Assembly (NCBI GenBank): GCA_964536465.1
Contig: CAZHXQ010000080.1
Span: 1 to 8,568 of the forward strand
Reading direction: 5' to 3'
Origin: Mesolinea sp964536465
GTDB taxonomy: Bacteria > Chloroflexota > Anaerolineae > Anaerolineales > Anaerolineaceae
DNA: 8,568 bases
The notes under the pieces were generated by a model. It had not been told where the DNA came from and ran no database searches. It saw only the letters and a program-made list of their open reading frames with translations. The translations under genes and the position numbers were made by a program. Below, piece by piece: positions 8,265 through 8,568 of the stretch (position 1 is the stretch's first letter; each line of letters opens with the position of its first letter).

Positions 8265-8568
8265 ATGACCCTGACCACCGCAGTTCTCAGCGCTGTGGCG
8301 CTTATTTTATTCTTTGTAAACAGGAAGGAAAACGGAAAACAGGTCGAGGGTCTGAAAATCGGCGCCAAAGAGATGTGGCAGTGTTTACCACTGATACTGG
8401 GGGCCTTTGTCCTGGCGGGGATGATCGAGGTTCTGATTCCGGGAGAGTTCGTCAGAGACTGGCTCTCGGCTGAGGCTGGATTTAAAGGCATCGTCTTAGG
8501 CACCTTAGGAGGTCTGCTCCTTGCGATGGGACCCTATGCTGCTTTCCCCATTATCGCTTCCGTGCTGG
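8265..8568 (+). CDS. ArsP_1/DUF318-type permease, C-terminal half protein, 3' end outside window
   Basis: The frame from the ATG at 8265 stays open to the window end (101 complete codons plus one base), so the gene is truncated only by the window. The visible part has helices near residues 3-18, 38-58 and 73-100. The third carries GGLLLAMGPYAAFP (82-95), the counterpart of the GPY-x-x-x-P signature in the preceding protein. Residues 53-100 align without gaps to residues 55-102 of the upstream protein with 17 identities, including the shared W-L and K-G-I and GPY...P positions, so the two are paralogous halves of one transporter fold. A hydrophilic stretch at about 19-37, rich in Lys and Glu, separates helices one and two. 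The one-base gap from the previous stop and an overlapping Shine-Dalgarno sequence point to coupled translation and equal dosage. Substrate cannot be inferred; organoarsenical or other small-molecule export is a family-level guess only. Confidence 0.8.
   Translation, partial: MTLTTAVLSAVALILFFVNRKENGKQVEGLKIGAKEMWQCLPLILGAFVLAGMIEVLIPGEFVRDWLSAEAGFKGIVLGTLGGLLLAMGPYAAFPIIASVL

Noticed and set aside
8261..8267. A frameshift or pseudogene splitting one permease gene
   Set aside because: The first half ends with a hydrophilic tail at a proper stop, and the second has its own Shine-Dalgarno sequence and ATG, so two intact genes explain the sequence better.
8228..8503. Antisense open frame over the junction of the two permease halves
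   Set aside because: Both + strand genes have clear helices, mutual homology and ribosome binding sites; the antisense product has no coherent character.

Overview
The window holds three co-directional genes on the + strand. It is almost filled by one very large gene, which enters from beyond the left edge and ends at 7665. A 70-base gap and a pair of small membrane-protein genes follow; the second of these runs off the right edge. I see no RNA genes, insertion sequences, CRISPR arrays or long repeats.

Positions 1-7665 encode a cyclic beta-1,2-glucan synthase (Cgs/NdvB/ChvB family), lacking its N-terminus only because the window starts inside the gene. It shows the full module order of the family: membrane helices around a processive GT84 glucosyltransferase, a glycoamylase-like (GH189-type) ring-closing module, a first beta-sandwich plus degenerate helical module, a second beta-sandwich, and a C-terminal GH94 phosphorylase-like barrel. 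The key motifs of GT84 and GH94 are present, so the enzyme looks functional. It should polymerise glucose from UDP-glucose into a protein-bound beta-1,2-glucan, trim the chain by phosphorolysis, and release it as a ring.

Positions 7736-8263 and 8265-8568 (the latter cut by the window end) encode two halves of a permease of the ArsP_1/DUF318 (UPF0718) type. In most described relatives these halves form one polypeptide. The two proteins align with each other without gaps over 48 residues (17 identities counted by eye), are separated by one base, and are probably translationally coupled. This split, paired arrangement is the most interesting feature of the window. The two genes may share a transcript with the synthase, but a functional link between glucan synthesis and the permease is not shown by the sequence.

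The organism is a bacterium of moderate GC content that uses GTG/TTG starts and strong Shine-Dalgarno sequences. The style of the synthase and the paired short permeases would fit a Chloroflexota (Anaerolineae-like) or Firmicutes-like lineage better than the classical alphaproteobacterial hosts of NdvB. This placement is an impression, not a demonstrated result.
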